DNA of 64,000 nt, taken from Rotaria sordida. Taxonomy: Eukaryota > Rotifera > Eurotatoria > Philodinida > Philodinidae. Below the pieces are notes generated by a model, which was given only the letters and a program-made list of their open reading frames with translations, ran no database searches and was not told the origin of the DNA. Location of the stretch: assembly GCA_905250125.1 (NCBI GenBank), contig CAJNOL010000473.1, positions 62,001 through 126,000 of the forward strand, given 5' to 3'. The translations under genes were made by a program, and so were the position numbers. Shown here piece after piece: positions 24,302-35,321 of this stretch (its first letter is position 1; each line of letters starts with the position of its first letter).

Positions 24302-24878
24302 TGTAAGATAAAAGGACATCTGGAATTCTCCTTCTACGATTGCTGAAAACCACAGGCCTCTAACTACTACCGCTGTCGATTTATTAAAGTTATATTCCCA
24401 TCTATGACTCTGGTGCGGATATCAGAGACATAATTTTTTTGAATATTTCGTGGCTGTGACATTTTTCCATTTCAACATTTTTGTTCATCGATATTAATCC
24501 TTTCGACATTTTTCATTTTGGGCCTTTCTGCAGCAAACATCACACCCACACCTTAAAACGACTGGCTTGTTCCTGAGATGAGGAGGTCACAAGAAATGCA
24601 AGTATTTTGAAAGACATACAAAAACTCGTAGTTTTCTTGAATATTTAATATTTCAGGAAGTAGCCGTTCATTTTGGCTGAAGTCCTTGATGCATTTTAGA
24701 AACTGTGAGGCTTCTCTATGAGAAAAGTTCAGTTTAAAATAGTGCCATTCAATTTTTCTCGAAATATTTTACGATAAAAAACCGATATCATGGTCACGAT
24801 TTCACAGTAAAAATATTTGGGAATGAAGCCTTCTAAGCTTTTACTAGTTTTATTAGGCTTTACTGAATAAGAACCATT

Positions 24879-25106
24879 TCATCTCAATATTAATTTATCA
24901 TCTCTAAAGGGGTTCGCGTTAGGCAGTTTACAACTGGTTGAATCTTCCTGTTCTAGCTCTGATTTGCTATCATGGCCAATGAGCATTTGCAAAACTATAT
25001 ACGAGTAATGTTTGACATCGATGAATTGATTAGAAGTCGTAAAGTTACGAGTGAGGTCATTAACAATATGCTTCTGAAGTATGGTAACAAAGAAATCGTT
25101 CAACAC
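24879..25106 (-). other. protein-like minus-strand open frame, status unclear
   Basis: A 75-residue frame with balanced composition. Its C-terminal half (GHDSKSELEQEDSTSC then KLPNANPFRDDK) does not look like random AT-rich translation. It lies downstream on the same strand as the LysM and ART remnants and could be a terminal exon or a separate decayed gene. No family is recognised. Confidence 0.3.
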
Positions 25107-25369
25107 AGAAACTCATTTTTTCTGCAAAAAATAATTGAATGAATAATATATGTAGTATTTTAAATCAACAACAACAACATCTTCCTCAATTGAAAGAGTT
25201 TACAGTACAATTGCTACAGATAAAAAATGTGAACCACAATCAAGTTTTTTATTCTGCGATTCCAAGAAAATTAGTATGATAGATTTTTTTCAAACACAAA
25301 ATGAATGTTTTCGAACTTGGTTGAACTTTCTAAGATATTTTGATTCATTTTACATTCAATCAGATGGAA

Positions 25370-25793
25370 TATTTTGAGTACGATAAGTTCGAGGCAGTCG
25401 CAATATCTGTCCTGGCTAATATTAAATGTGGCTGAATGCCAGGATTTGCAATGATTATATCTTCGATCGTGCAGCCAAACCATTCCGAGATGCGTTCACA
25501 TGTGTCTCCGGCAAAGACGGTGTAAGATATCAAATCGGATCGTTGTTCCTTCGAAGTTATTTCATTTTTGGACCGTGAAGCTAGTGATAATAATGCATAT
25601 GAAAATTATCTCGTGAAATAAATGAATTTACATACTTGAGCTTGGCAATCGTACTACCTGACCGATATCGAGCTTTGTAGGTTCGATACCTGAATTCAAA
25701 GCTAGAATTTCTTCGAGAGTACAGTCATATTTTTGAGAAAGAAGCCAAAGTGTGTCATCAGATACGATGGTATGCGTGAATGGGTCGTTTGCT
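25370..25793 (-). pseudogene. LysM-domain gene remnant (two LysM modules)
   Basis: LysM modules bind chitin or peptidoglycan glycans. Exon 25793-about 25641 encodes one module (HTIVSDDTLWLLSQKYDCTL ... LDIGQVVRLP). It is followed after an intron of unclear extent by about 25555-25370, encoding a second (YTVFAGDTCERISEWFGCTI ... ANPGIQ). In module 2 the expected end, PGQILRLPRT, is present but one reading frame away, so a 1-nt indel lies near 25405-25430. The upstream neighbour on the same strand is the ART pseudogene at 26369-27199, and the two might be parts of one gene. Module identity is secure, intactness is not. Confidence 0.65.
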
Positions 25794-26368
25794 AAAAATA
25801 ATATAAAACCAAATGAATCATTCGATTGACACGGAAAATCTGATTATGATAGATTAAATTAGAACAAATAATGATAACTGCATAGTTTTACACAAAATAG
25901 TACTCAAACGTGTTCTGAGGATCAAATATGAATTTGTAACACTGCTGAGAATGGCCGATTTTCAATCAACCTAGTTGGAGTAATGAAACACCTGTATATA
26001 TAAATATAGAAACTCGTGTTATAAATTTCAGCACTCATGAACAATCATGTTTCGAAAACATTTCACATCCATCGAACATAGTATGCCACAGAGATGGACG
26101 TGTGATGAGAAGGAGTTAGGTTTGACTTCTTTTAACCATAGTGTCTCCTAATAGAAGTATTGCACAAAGTGAAGTCCACAATAACTTTTGTTCTCCTAAC
26201 CAAGATCTAATTATACACCCTAAAAATATCAGTTTTTCATCAAAACATTTTCGAAATATTTCAAAAATGGAAGGATATTAAGTCCTAAAACATTACAATC
26301 TAATTGTAAGAGTTTAAAAGATTGAGGTTTTTTTTCTCAAAACAATGTTCAGTAGTCTTCACAGTTAC

Positions 26369-27199
26369 CTTGAAAAGGTCGCTCGAGCAGTTCAAATTGC
26401 GGTTGTATCTGTTTCAATTGAATAATGTGGAGATCAGGTGCTGGATTAAGTTTTGCTTGAACTTTGAGTCATGTGCCAGGAAGAAGTAATACCTCATCTT
26501 CAGCAGGAAAATATGAATGATCTTTTACAAATCGTTCATTGAATATTTCAATAGAGAAGATTGCTCTCTTGCCAGAATTACCCAAAACGCATGAGAATTG
26601 AGAACATTCAATGACTTTGTGCATGATGAGAATCCCCACCAAACTGTCTCATCACCTTCTATATATTTGATACTTTCTTCATTACGTATGCCTCGCCAAA
26701 CGGTTTGAATAGATGCGGAAGGTAGTTTAGTTAAAGCAGTAAGAAGCAATTTGAGATAACGAAACCAGGGCTTCAATTTCGTTCGATCTGGTTGTCGTAA
26801 TGTTTGATTGAGATATGAATAGAGACTTGCGTTAGGACCATCCTTTTTTGAATCCCATTGCATAGTGTAGAGACAAATAGCGGCTGATTCATCTTGAGTG
26901 AGGTTATTGGCAGGATTTTTCGACTTGTTCTTGGCAATATTCATGTAAAGTTGCAACCGAGGAATGATTGAATGCAGAGATTCACACGCTTCTTCCACGG
27001 AGAGAAGAGGCTCAGCAGCATAGCCTCTGATAGGTGTAAACATTTGTTTGGGCTCATCTCCAGTACTTACTAGATAAGTGGATGATTCACGTTTGACTGG
27101 TATGGCAGTCATATGAATGTGTAAAGTGTACTTTGATGTGTTGATCAGAGAAAAAATATGCAGCAGAATGCAACATACATCATTGAAGCAATCAACCAT
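26369..27199 (-). pseudogene. NAD:arginine ADP-ribosyltransferase (ART-like), frameshifted
   Basis: The family transfers ADP-ribose from NAD to arginine side chains. Recognisable elements in order on the minus strand are a region with SAAICLYTMQW, then LYSYLNQTLR, PWFRYLKLLLTALTKLP, the R motif VWRGIR, and the STS-like motif WWGFSSCTKS. The ExE motif (AEDEVLLLPG) is then found in another frame. Two lesions are visible. A single-base loss in a T-run (minus strand) near 26581-26588 shifts the frame, and a TGA at 26469-26471 follows the ExE motif in the shifted frame. The likely original exon ends at 26369 with a GTAACT donor. The N-terminal start is uncertain; a Met at about 27112 is as plausible as 27199. 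ART genes are numerous in bdelloids, so decay of one copy is unsurprising. Confidence 0.8.
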
Positions 27200-27582
27200 G
27201 TTCTATTCATGACGCATAGGTAGATCGTATGAGACGATATATTGCATTCGAAAGTTGACAAGAAACATCATGATTGGTTTTAGGTCATTCTCCTATAAAA
27301 GAATGAGATTTTCAATCTGTTTACCTATTTCTCTTTATAGGTCTGAATTGTGAAGTTTGAATCTGTTTCATTGAAAAATATTCTTATCTTGTCATTAACT
27401 CAATGATTTCGCCTTTTCTTTATCGATTTTCAGCAAGTCGTGCCATCTATCGAATGATTTATTCTCATTTTCTCTTAAATGGTATTTAGTCGTCCAAGGG
27501 TTTATGGGAATTTTATGTAAGGTATTTGAAACTAATAAGTTCTGTTATAGGGTTTATTATTCTACGTACTTTTCTACTACGT

Positions 27583-27630
27583 AGGGGAGATGCGGGTTTC
27601 CTCTTCGTGTCCACACTCTCATTTACATCA
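27583..27630. repeat. G-rich/C-rich stem-loop (copy 6, degraded)
   Basis: TAGGGGAGATGCGGG, loop TTTCCTCTTCG, then GTCCACACTCTCATTTAC. It keeps the arm-TTC-loop-arm order with many mismatches. Confidence 0.35.
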
Positions 27631-28530
27631 TGAAGTTGATAGCTCTAATGTTTATGAAAATTATAAAATAGATATTGTTATAACAAAAAATATTATGAAC
27701 TCTTGTAATGATGTTTCAAACAGAGTTGACTATCGACGAAACTCAATTCACGAGAATTGTGGAGCAATTCGCTAAAAATTGAAATATATCTATATGATCA
27801 TCTGAAGAACGAAAGAAAACCTATATTGTAATCTTTACCGTTCTAGTAGCTGCCTTACCAATCATTCCAGGGAAGTCGATAAAGCAAAGCAAACATTCGT
27901 TCCCTCAAACCTTCCGTGTACATCGACTCCCTCATGCTGTGTAGTAGTCTTATCGTTTGTCTTTTGTATAAGAACACTAACAAGTAATCGGAGTCAAAAA
28001 GTTTGACTCTGCAAGGCTCTAGTCAAAAATGAGTTCAATAAGAATTATGTCAAAAAAAAAACAGTTTACTTGAGTGCGACATACATACTATTTGAACGAA
28101 GTTATAAAACAAAAATGAGATAAATCCTTTCGATTGGAATAAAAGTTTTCTGAAAAGTATGTATGAACTATAATGATAATTTCTCAATTAAACTTTGTTG
28201 AAAATATTATTTTCTGAGCATTGTTATTATTTAACTATGAAAAAAAAATTAGGAAAATGGATTAATAATCGTTGTATGTTGAGAGTTTCTAAAAATATAG
28301 CTGATTTTGATCAAGGTATCGAAAATTTTATTTAGAGAAAAAGCATATAATGATATACACAGAAAAACACTCATAACTCTATTCTTTTAAAATGAATTTT
28401 CTTATAATTATGTTCCAAAAAATATCAAAATCAGAGTTGATGCCATCGACAGCAAAATCATATACAAATCCTTGTAAACTAGACGACTCGAAATTGACAG
28501 ATCGACTAGTAGCCAGTAGTAGTATTTAGA

Positions 28531-28592
28531 AGAGTATGGTTGGAGGCGAATAGGTAAGTGTATGGTTCTTCTCTTCATCCGTATCCTCTTAC
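28531..28592. repeat. G-rich/C-rich stem-loop (copy 7)
   Basis: GAGTATGGTTGGAGGCGAA and GTAAGTGTATG form the G arm, the loop is GTTCTTCTCTTC, and ATCCGTATCCTCTTAC is the other arm. The same design as copies 3-5, more AT-rich. Confidence 0.45.
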
Positions 28593-28838
28593 ATAATAAC
28601 ATTTACATTTTCACTCTGCAAAATATAAAGTCACAATGCTACGCATAGTTGTTGATCATATTTTTCAACTAATGCACAGTTTAAAAAGAATATCCGGAAT
28701 TCTATGAATATGGCAAATAAAAAAGAGAATCGAAATTAATGTATTCAAACTGAAGAGTCAGATTTTCTTTTTTCATTATTTGATATTAATGATGAACTTT
28801 GTTCTAATCAAAAATTTGAACAAGAAAATGGAATAGTT

Positions 28839-29734
28839 CTAATAAAAATACAAAACCTTCTGAGATCGAATTACAACGATTCCATCGGCGAAGATGGCTA
28901 CGTTGCCGGCGTCATAATAGGTTCCGTGAGTATTTTGACGTTCAATTTTTGTCAAAGTACCATTTTTATCGATAATGTATAGAAAATGTCCATCACCACT
29001 TAGAAGCCACCTTGATTGTGGCATTGCTGTAAAACCACAACATCCCACTTCACCGATGAATATACTTCGAAGAGTATTCATGTTATTATCATGCAACTGA
29101 AATCGTAGTTTAGGTCTTGAATAAACTGTAATGCCAATTACGGACAAATCCGAAGAATATCTTAGACAGTTTATATATTCGTCGCATTTGCATATGTCTG
29201 ATGATTTCCATCGTTTTTTAAGTTTCCAAATAGATGTTTGAATTTCATCAATCGGTGTACCGGGAATTTTATAAGTAATAAACAATGATTGTCCATTTGA
29301 TGTACAATGAGAAAAAATGTTGCCTTCATAACGTTGAATATTTGAAAGATGAAGATGGTTATAATTTCTAGCTGAAAATTTGAAAACTTTATTTTCAGTC
29401 AGAAGAATAAACCCAATCTCAGAAGAACAGAATGAAATATCAACAATAACTCCATCATTCCATTTATTATACTTCCTCTCAGACAAACTACGATCGAACG
29501 TTGATATATCATTGTCAGTAAAAACGACCAGAAAATTGTTTGAGGCAGCCATAGGTTTGTCTGCTGTACCATTGATAGGTTTCATTCGAGTTGGATCGGT
29601 TAGTGGATGGGAAAGATATTGGTATTGATCATTTTTCAAAACATTTGGTATTTGAGGTTCAACACGTTTCGGTGTTTCTGTCTTTGTAGTAATATTATTT
29701 ATCTTGCTCTCTGCTGGTATTTCTTCAATGTGAA
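28839..29734 (-). CDS. beta-propeller-like protein, C-terminal exon
   Basis: One long exon from an acceptor at 29735-29736 to the stop at 28839 (about 298 residues in this exon). It starts with a short polar stretch (EEIPAESKINNITT) and continues as repeated beta-strand blades, such as FLVVFTDNDISTFDR, GFILLTENKVFKFS, SLFITYKIPGTP and SRWLLSGDGHFLYIIDKNG. This spacing of about 40 residues per strand set suggests a WD40/NHL-like propeller without canonical WD. The start is not in this exon; one or more upstream exons (above 29750) are missing or unrecognised, so the gene may be truncated. Function is unknown. Confidence 0.55.
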
Positions 29735-30285
29735 CTAAAGAAAAACCAAAATCTAATTATTTGCCTGCATTATAGAAGTGTACACTTGACATCCCTCTGT
29801 CTAATGTAAACATCAAAATAAAAAGTACATCTTACGTACAAAAAAATTTGATCCTACGAGATATTCTATTAAAAGGTTCGATGACCTTCTCTTTTGATTG
29901 CCAAAAATCGCAGGTTGCTAGCTGCTTATACTATCAAGTTTCATCAAAGTTGATAGCATCTTCATTCTTTTTCTTTTAGTAGTCATTGTTTAAATTTGAA
30001 CTTGATTTCAAAAGATAACCTATACGAAACAACAATGGTTAACATGTTTCAATCTGAAAAATTGCATTCATGATTTTGATGTGGTCACTCAACGATCTAC
30101 TCAAATAAACTATGCAGTCTCTATTGTAGTTTTACACGTGCTCGAATTTAGAGTTCGAGTTAATGATGCTTCTACTCTTTCCAATTTTAGGTTGCTGTTT
30201 CCTATATAGATATTGCTAAGTCTCCTGCCGATCTGAACTAAAATACTAATTACAGTACTCTTACAACTGTTGCTTGCCTTCCGGC

Positions 30286-30474
30286 TTAGTTTGAAGTCAA
30301 ATATAAGCGTACAGAAAATCGACGACCATCGTAATACATGATTTTTCTTATTGCAGCCCCAGTCATACTTATTTTTTCATGTGCATGAAGAATTTGAGTA
30401 TCTTGGATAAAATGTTCATGTGATATGGGTGTATCTTGAAACAAGATTTGAGATCTTTTGGCGGCCTCAAGCAC
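30286..30474 (-). other. protein-like open frame, status unclear
   Basis: A frame of about 62 residues without an ATG start, containing SHEHFIQDTQILHAHEK and MTGAAIRKIMYYDGRRF. Composition is protein-like. It lies upstream on the same strand as the propeller exon, but no splice join could be justified. It may be a gene fragment. Confidence 0.25.
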
Positions 30475-30859
30475 TTAAACATCTTGTTTCATTACTTAAT
30501 ATCCTTACTCATGCACTTGAATTTTGTTCAAGTGTTTGTATTATATGATGTATTTGAATATTAGAGAAGTTTTTTTTCTAACATTTTAGCTGTTTCCTTG
30601 ATGTGAATATCAGTAGCTGTTAATTATTTTACATTATTAGTACATAAGTAAGCTTTAATAATAAGATAAATACTATGATTGGTTATTGGAAACAATTGTT
30701 ACGAATTATTGACCGAGAAAGAAATAGGCCTAGTATTCACTATAAAGATAATACTGTATTATCTTATAATTAATTCCATACCCGTCTTCATTTTAAATGT
30801 TAATCTATCAACTAAAATCGACCTCAGCCTTCGTGCTGTAGTCCATATGCACAGATACA

Positions 30860-30959
30860 NNNNNNNNNNNNNNNNNNNNNNNNNNNNNNNNNNNNNNNNN
30901 NNNNNNNNNNNNNNNNNNNNNNNNNNNNNNNNNNNNNNNNNNNNNNNNNNNNNNNNNNN
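30860..30959. other. assembly gap (100 N)
   Basis: Exactly 100 unknown bases, the conventional size for a gap of unknown length. Linkage of the left part (1-30859) and the right part (30960-64000) depends on scaffolding. The frames running through it are artefacts. Confidence 0.99.
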
Positions 30960-31079
30960 TTACCTTGGCCGCATTTTAATAAGTCACATTTTTCTTCGTT
31001 TTTTTCTTTTTTCTCCATTTTCACTTTCAGACTCATAGCTATGTCTTACTGTGAATTTCTTTCCTGTCGCTTACTCTCC

Positions 31080-31440
31080 AGCAGTTTAGCTCAAAACTAT
31101 CACTTGTTAATACCTGAGTATGACTCACTTTATAGACGTGAATTTAGTCGATGAATCGGTTTTTTCCAAGTTACATCTAAAAAAACACGGAAGTCTTTTG
31201 AGGGTGCAACATTCATCAGAGAACTTCAAACTGATGGTTTGTATAGTTATGAGAGTTTTATAAAAGAAGCTCATAGATACTGACTATGAAAGAACTCGGC
31301 ATTGGACATCAACGTTGTTCTTTGATCACTATGCTCATCAAGCTTTATTTTTTAGTAATTTTAGATGGGCTCATGTCCTTGCAAAAACGTCGTCGCTCCA
31401 TTATTAACACCGAGCGGTATGTCTTACATGCATTAACTTA
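31080..31440 (+). pseudogene. decayed coding remnant, family not recognised
   Basis: A plus-strand frame reads SSLAQNYHLLIPEYDSLYRR, then an in-frame TGA, then a segment including SFEGATFIRELQTDGLYSYE. It breaks frame again at about 31281 and continues as KELGIGHQRC and LQKRRRSIINTERY. Several long protein-like runs in changing frames indicate an exon with at least one stop and one indel. It begins shortly after the assembly gap, so its 5' part may be lost there. Confidence 0.4.
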
Positions 31441-31883
31441 TATTTTTCATCTCTAATAGATTCTTTACGAAAAAGAGTAGACAAAATCTAGAGGCTGAAA
31501 GCATCATCGAAATAATTTAATTAAGCTAATTTATCTCTGCTTTAGTTAATTAAATCTAGTCGAAAAAGAACAAGTAGATTGTGCCGAGGTAAATATCATT
31601 CGTGAGAAAAAAATTAAACCATAGTAGGTTAGAAGTCTATTAACTATACTTTTAGTTCAATATAAAATCAAATCATGTCTCTAATCAGAGTACATACTTC
31701 AGCGACCGTCTTTCGAAATTGATTTCAATGGATGTATGTTCAGTTTAACAGATTTGATGTCACTGACAACATGATCATATCGATTTTTCTTCGCTATGTG
31801 GGTTGAATCCTCTTATCAATTATCAAATGACTAAATGCCTTTCCCTTACCGTTAAGGGACATATAAGATCATCTTGATGATAC

Positions 31884-32300
31884 GATTACTACATAACTAT
31901 GCATTTAATGACACATTCTGACTATTGAAACTGAATTGCTCATTTTAATGGTATACTACATACATTTGATAGTTGTTGTTGTTGTTATGAACGATTGAAA
32001 TGATTATTAGTAAATTCATAGAGCTGTTATTCAGGTTGATTTCAATCGTTCTGCTGCGTGTATTGTGACGCGCAGTTTGGATAATTGAAGTCTGCTAAAT
32101 ACAAGTAAAACAGTGTATGTTGACAAGAGTGTACTGGCTATTGGCATGAGCAATTGAAACTCTATGAATTCACTAACAATCACTTTAATCGCTTACAACA
32201 ACAACTGTCATATATACCTAGTAGTCCATAAAAATGAACAATTCTCTTTGAATAGTCACAATGTGTCATCAGATGCGTATTTATGTGTTGAAACTGATAT
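31884..32300. mobile_element. fold-back/MITE-like element with ~145 bp arms
   Basis: Left arm about 31884-32028 and right arm about 32158-32300 are inverted complements at roughly 80% identity. Shared words are GACACATT.TGACTATT, a GTTGTTGTTGT tract, and AGTGAATTCATAGAG (AGTAAATTCATAGAG in the other arm). A loop of about 130 nt separates them. Weaker similarity may extend outward to about 31826 and 32335. No coding sequence. Confidence 0.7.
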
Positions 32301-32905
32301 TCAACTTCGAAAAAGAAGAGGAAATGTAGTTTGACTAACTAATGGTTGAAAATTTTCCACTGATATTTAGAAGAGGAAGGTAACCCAATTTTTAATTTCC
32401 ATCAGTTTCACAAGGAAATTTGTTTACTCTATGAACTGTTGTGCAATCTCTGATAATAACAACACATTTTCTCACTGTTTCTTTTGGAAGATGGAAGGAA
32501 GTAAGGTTATTTCAATCGATTTTTGAGATCTCACACTTCAAAAAGTACGAAAAAAAAAGTGTTACTTGCCTTTATCATCAGGCATGTGCGTATAAATCCA
32601 ACGTTTCGAACAATTTGAATAAAAAAATAGACTTTTGAACTTTTGAATTGCGAGCAGATTACAGATAATGTCTGGAAATCTTTAATCGATAGTCAATTAT
32701 GTATAAGTAATTTATTAAGCATACCATTATTGAAGAAATAATATCAGTGCACCCTAAAATTTTTCAATTTTATCTTCATTTCATCGATCATGTTGTCGGC
32801 TTATCAGATCTGTTTCTTTTTAATAAGTAGTCATAAATAATTCGTAGAAAAATAATTGTCATATACTATGACATTGGTACGATAATAGTAAATTTGATAT
32901 TAGAA

Positions 32906-33589
32906 ATGATAAAAACAGAAAATAATATATTATCTAATTGTTTTATTTTATATTTGTTTGAAGTTGTTCAATGTCCAAAACAAATTTGTTTTCAATATTT
33001 GAAAAAATTGCATTTGAATAAAAACTATTTTAATAAACACTATGATAGATGTTACTGCACTAAATGTTATGGACCTTCGAAACCGAAAGTCTGCCCGATA
33101 GACAATCCGAAATTCACAATACCCATAGGTTGGGTATCGTTTGGTATTCAAGTGGACAAAGCATTTGCTTCCAATAATCAAATATTTCAAAAATGGTTTA
33201 CAACATTCTATGGAACATCAAAAGATAAACTTGACGATATTATTCACAATCGTTTCATACCATTTCCTGGTGATGATCTTCTATCGGGTAGAAAGTTCAC
33301 TCTTAATCTACCAGATCAAAATCATATTTATACATCACCCTCAATAAATTACGCTTCTCTAGACCATGTATGCCCTGTTGATAAAGTGAAAATTAATAAT
33401 GACTGGTACGATTTTCAAGTAGTTCTTCAATGTAAACAAAATCCAGCTTATATACTAAAGAAGCCTAGTGGCAAACCGAATGTTTGTAATCTCCTTCCAA
33501 ATGCCAATATTCAATGGAAAACTGATCAACGATCATCTGTGGTACCATATAGTCTACTGATTCGTGCTACAAAACGCTCACATGTCTAG
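32906..33589 (+). CDS. NEURL4 C-terminal-domain-like protein
   Basis: A frame of about 227 residues. From about residue 45 it reads HYDRCYCTKCYGPSKP, then PIGWVSFGIQVDKAF, FQKWFTTFYGTS, PGDDLLSGRKFTL, YTSPSINYASL, a VVLQCKQNP block and SVVPYSLLIRA. This order of a Cys-rich knuckle, GW-FG motif, WH/YGT, PGD-LLDG, YTSP-I-YA, VLQ-RQ-P and PY-LL-R matches my memory of the domain at the C-terminus of Neuralized-like protein 4, which also occurs alone in many rotifer proteins. The N-terminal 40 residues look poor, and an intron or upstream exon ahead of the Cys knuckle is likely. The C-terminus ends soon after the domain. Could be a partial gene. Confidence 0.55.
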   Translation: MIKTENNILSNCFILYLFEVVQCPKQICFQYLKKLHLNKNYFNKHYDRCYCTKCYGPSKPKVCPIDNPKFTIPIGWVSFGIQVDKAFASNNQIFQKWFTTFYGTSKDKLDDIIHNRFIPFPGDDLLSGRKFTLNLPDQNHIYTSPSINYASLDHVCPVDKVKINNDWYDFQVVLQCKQNPAYILKKPSGKPNVCNLLPNANIQWKTDQRSSVVPYSLLIRATKRSHV

Positions 33590-33599
33590 AGTTGATTTT

Positions 33600-35321
33600 A
33601 GTCTAATATTCGAGAAGTCAATTGAAGTTGATTGGAATGCTGTACTGTATCATCGTGAATTGATGTCATCGAGTAATTTTATTATATTTTACATGAAAAT
33701 AAATGGATTAAACCAAGATTCATATATTCTAATATTTCTATTACTATCTGTAACATGCAAATAAAATGCAATAGTTTTACAAAAATTCATAAGTATTCAG
33801 ATATTCGAGACAACATTCATTTTAGTAATAAAATAGTCAATAAGAATGAGTTTCTTTGAATATCTAAATAAAATAAATCTTATACCGAACACATTACAAC
33901 TTTATTTAAGAACCTTGTTCACATCGGTTCTACAGTTTTTTTTTCCTAGAAAATCTTCTCATAAAATACTTTGTAATAAAGAAGATTGATTCTGTAGAAT
34001 TCCTACAGATTACATCGTTCGATTTCAGTTCATTGAATTAAAGTATTGCCAACCAAAATTTCGAGTTCATTTACAACAACAAAAGTAGTAGTACGCGATG
34101 GATGTGAGGTGTAGATTTAGTTGATTGAATGTGTAGGTTTAATCATCAAGTTAACATTTAGTAGAAAAATGTTTGCTTCTTCTTTTAATATATTTGAAAT
34201 AAATTTTGCTTCTATCCTGTATGTTTTTTTTTTGTATTCCTCAAAATATATCATATTCGATATTTTCATGAAAATGTACATATCATTTATTTTATTAACA
34301 GACCACTTATTTTCGAAAGAGTCTATGTTGTTTGATAGAAATTTCAGAAAGTTCATTGAAATTACGATCAAATTGTCATGTCCTCTGTATCTGTAATCAT
34401 AATATCAATATTATGATTTGTTTGTATTTGACAGATATTGATAGTGCATAATTAGTTATCAATCAATTACATGAGATTATTAGAATACTGCATGGGTACA
34501 ACTCTTCGTACCGATACTCGACTCGAACGAGAACCAATTACTCATACTTATTAATCTTGTACAGAAACCAAGTATGATAATTCGATTATTCTTTTATTCA
34601 TTTTTTTTTAGCATGAGCTTGATAGTTGAAATGATATGTTTTTATTTCAATTCTTTTGATTGTAATCAAATCAAAGTTCTATCAAATTACTACTTATCTT
34701 TATCAATATAGTTTAATTGTTTCTATATTAGTTTCACTGATAAGAATGCTCGGTTTTTTTTTATTGATGTGTCAGTGTTATAAAACGAGATTGTTTCGAA
34801 TATCTTACTTATCTATACTTTTGATTAAATGCAACAAACTATTGATGTCATTCTATTTTCAAAACTCAAGAACATTAGCACGTCATTATTGTTAAGTATT
34901 AGCTTCCACTTTTATAGTTATTAAATCAAATTTGATCTATCAGACCAGTATTCATTTGGCTCGATAGTACTTTGCAAGCAGTTCAAAATAGGATAAAAAC
35001 ATTGATCATACAAAGAAACTATTCTCGAGATATGATTTTATGGTTATTTTTGACTGATATTTAGTAAATTTTGATTAGAATAATACGATTTGTATGATAA
35101 AGTCTTCAAAGCTGAGTAGATTTAAGAGCATTTCAAAAAAGTTTCGCAATCTTTTTCTTTATCGAAAAATTCACTCCTGGTCCATCTAAGAATGACGTCA
35201 AAAATTACACTTTATGGAAAAGTGATTTTGAAAGTGAAAATCAAGTTCTATCGTTATAAAACAATTGTAGAACTCTAAATAGCAGATGAATAAACAATTT
35301 ATAATTAACAGTCCTGTTCGA
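33600..35321. other. intergenic, no gene seen
   Basis: AT-rich spacer. Overlapping sense/antisense frames at 34117-34396 are low-complexity (F, I, K, N rich) and unsupported. A G-rich tract (GATGGATGTGAGGTGTAG) at about 34098 resembles half of the stem-loop family. Confidence 0.4.

Noticed and set aside
25675..25690. tRNA B-box-like GGTTCGATACC
   Set aside because: It lies inside a LysM coding exon and has no A box or cloverleaf around it; no tRNA gene was recognised elsewhere.
30679..31038. Open frames running through the N gap
   Set aside because: Unknown bases create an artificial open frame; nothing on either side supports a gene.
34117..34396. Overlapping sense and antisense open frames of about 85-91 codons
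   Set aside because: Composition is dominated by F, I, K, N and S as expected from AT-rich DNA; no motif, splice context or start support.
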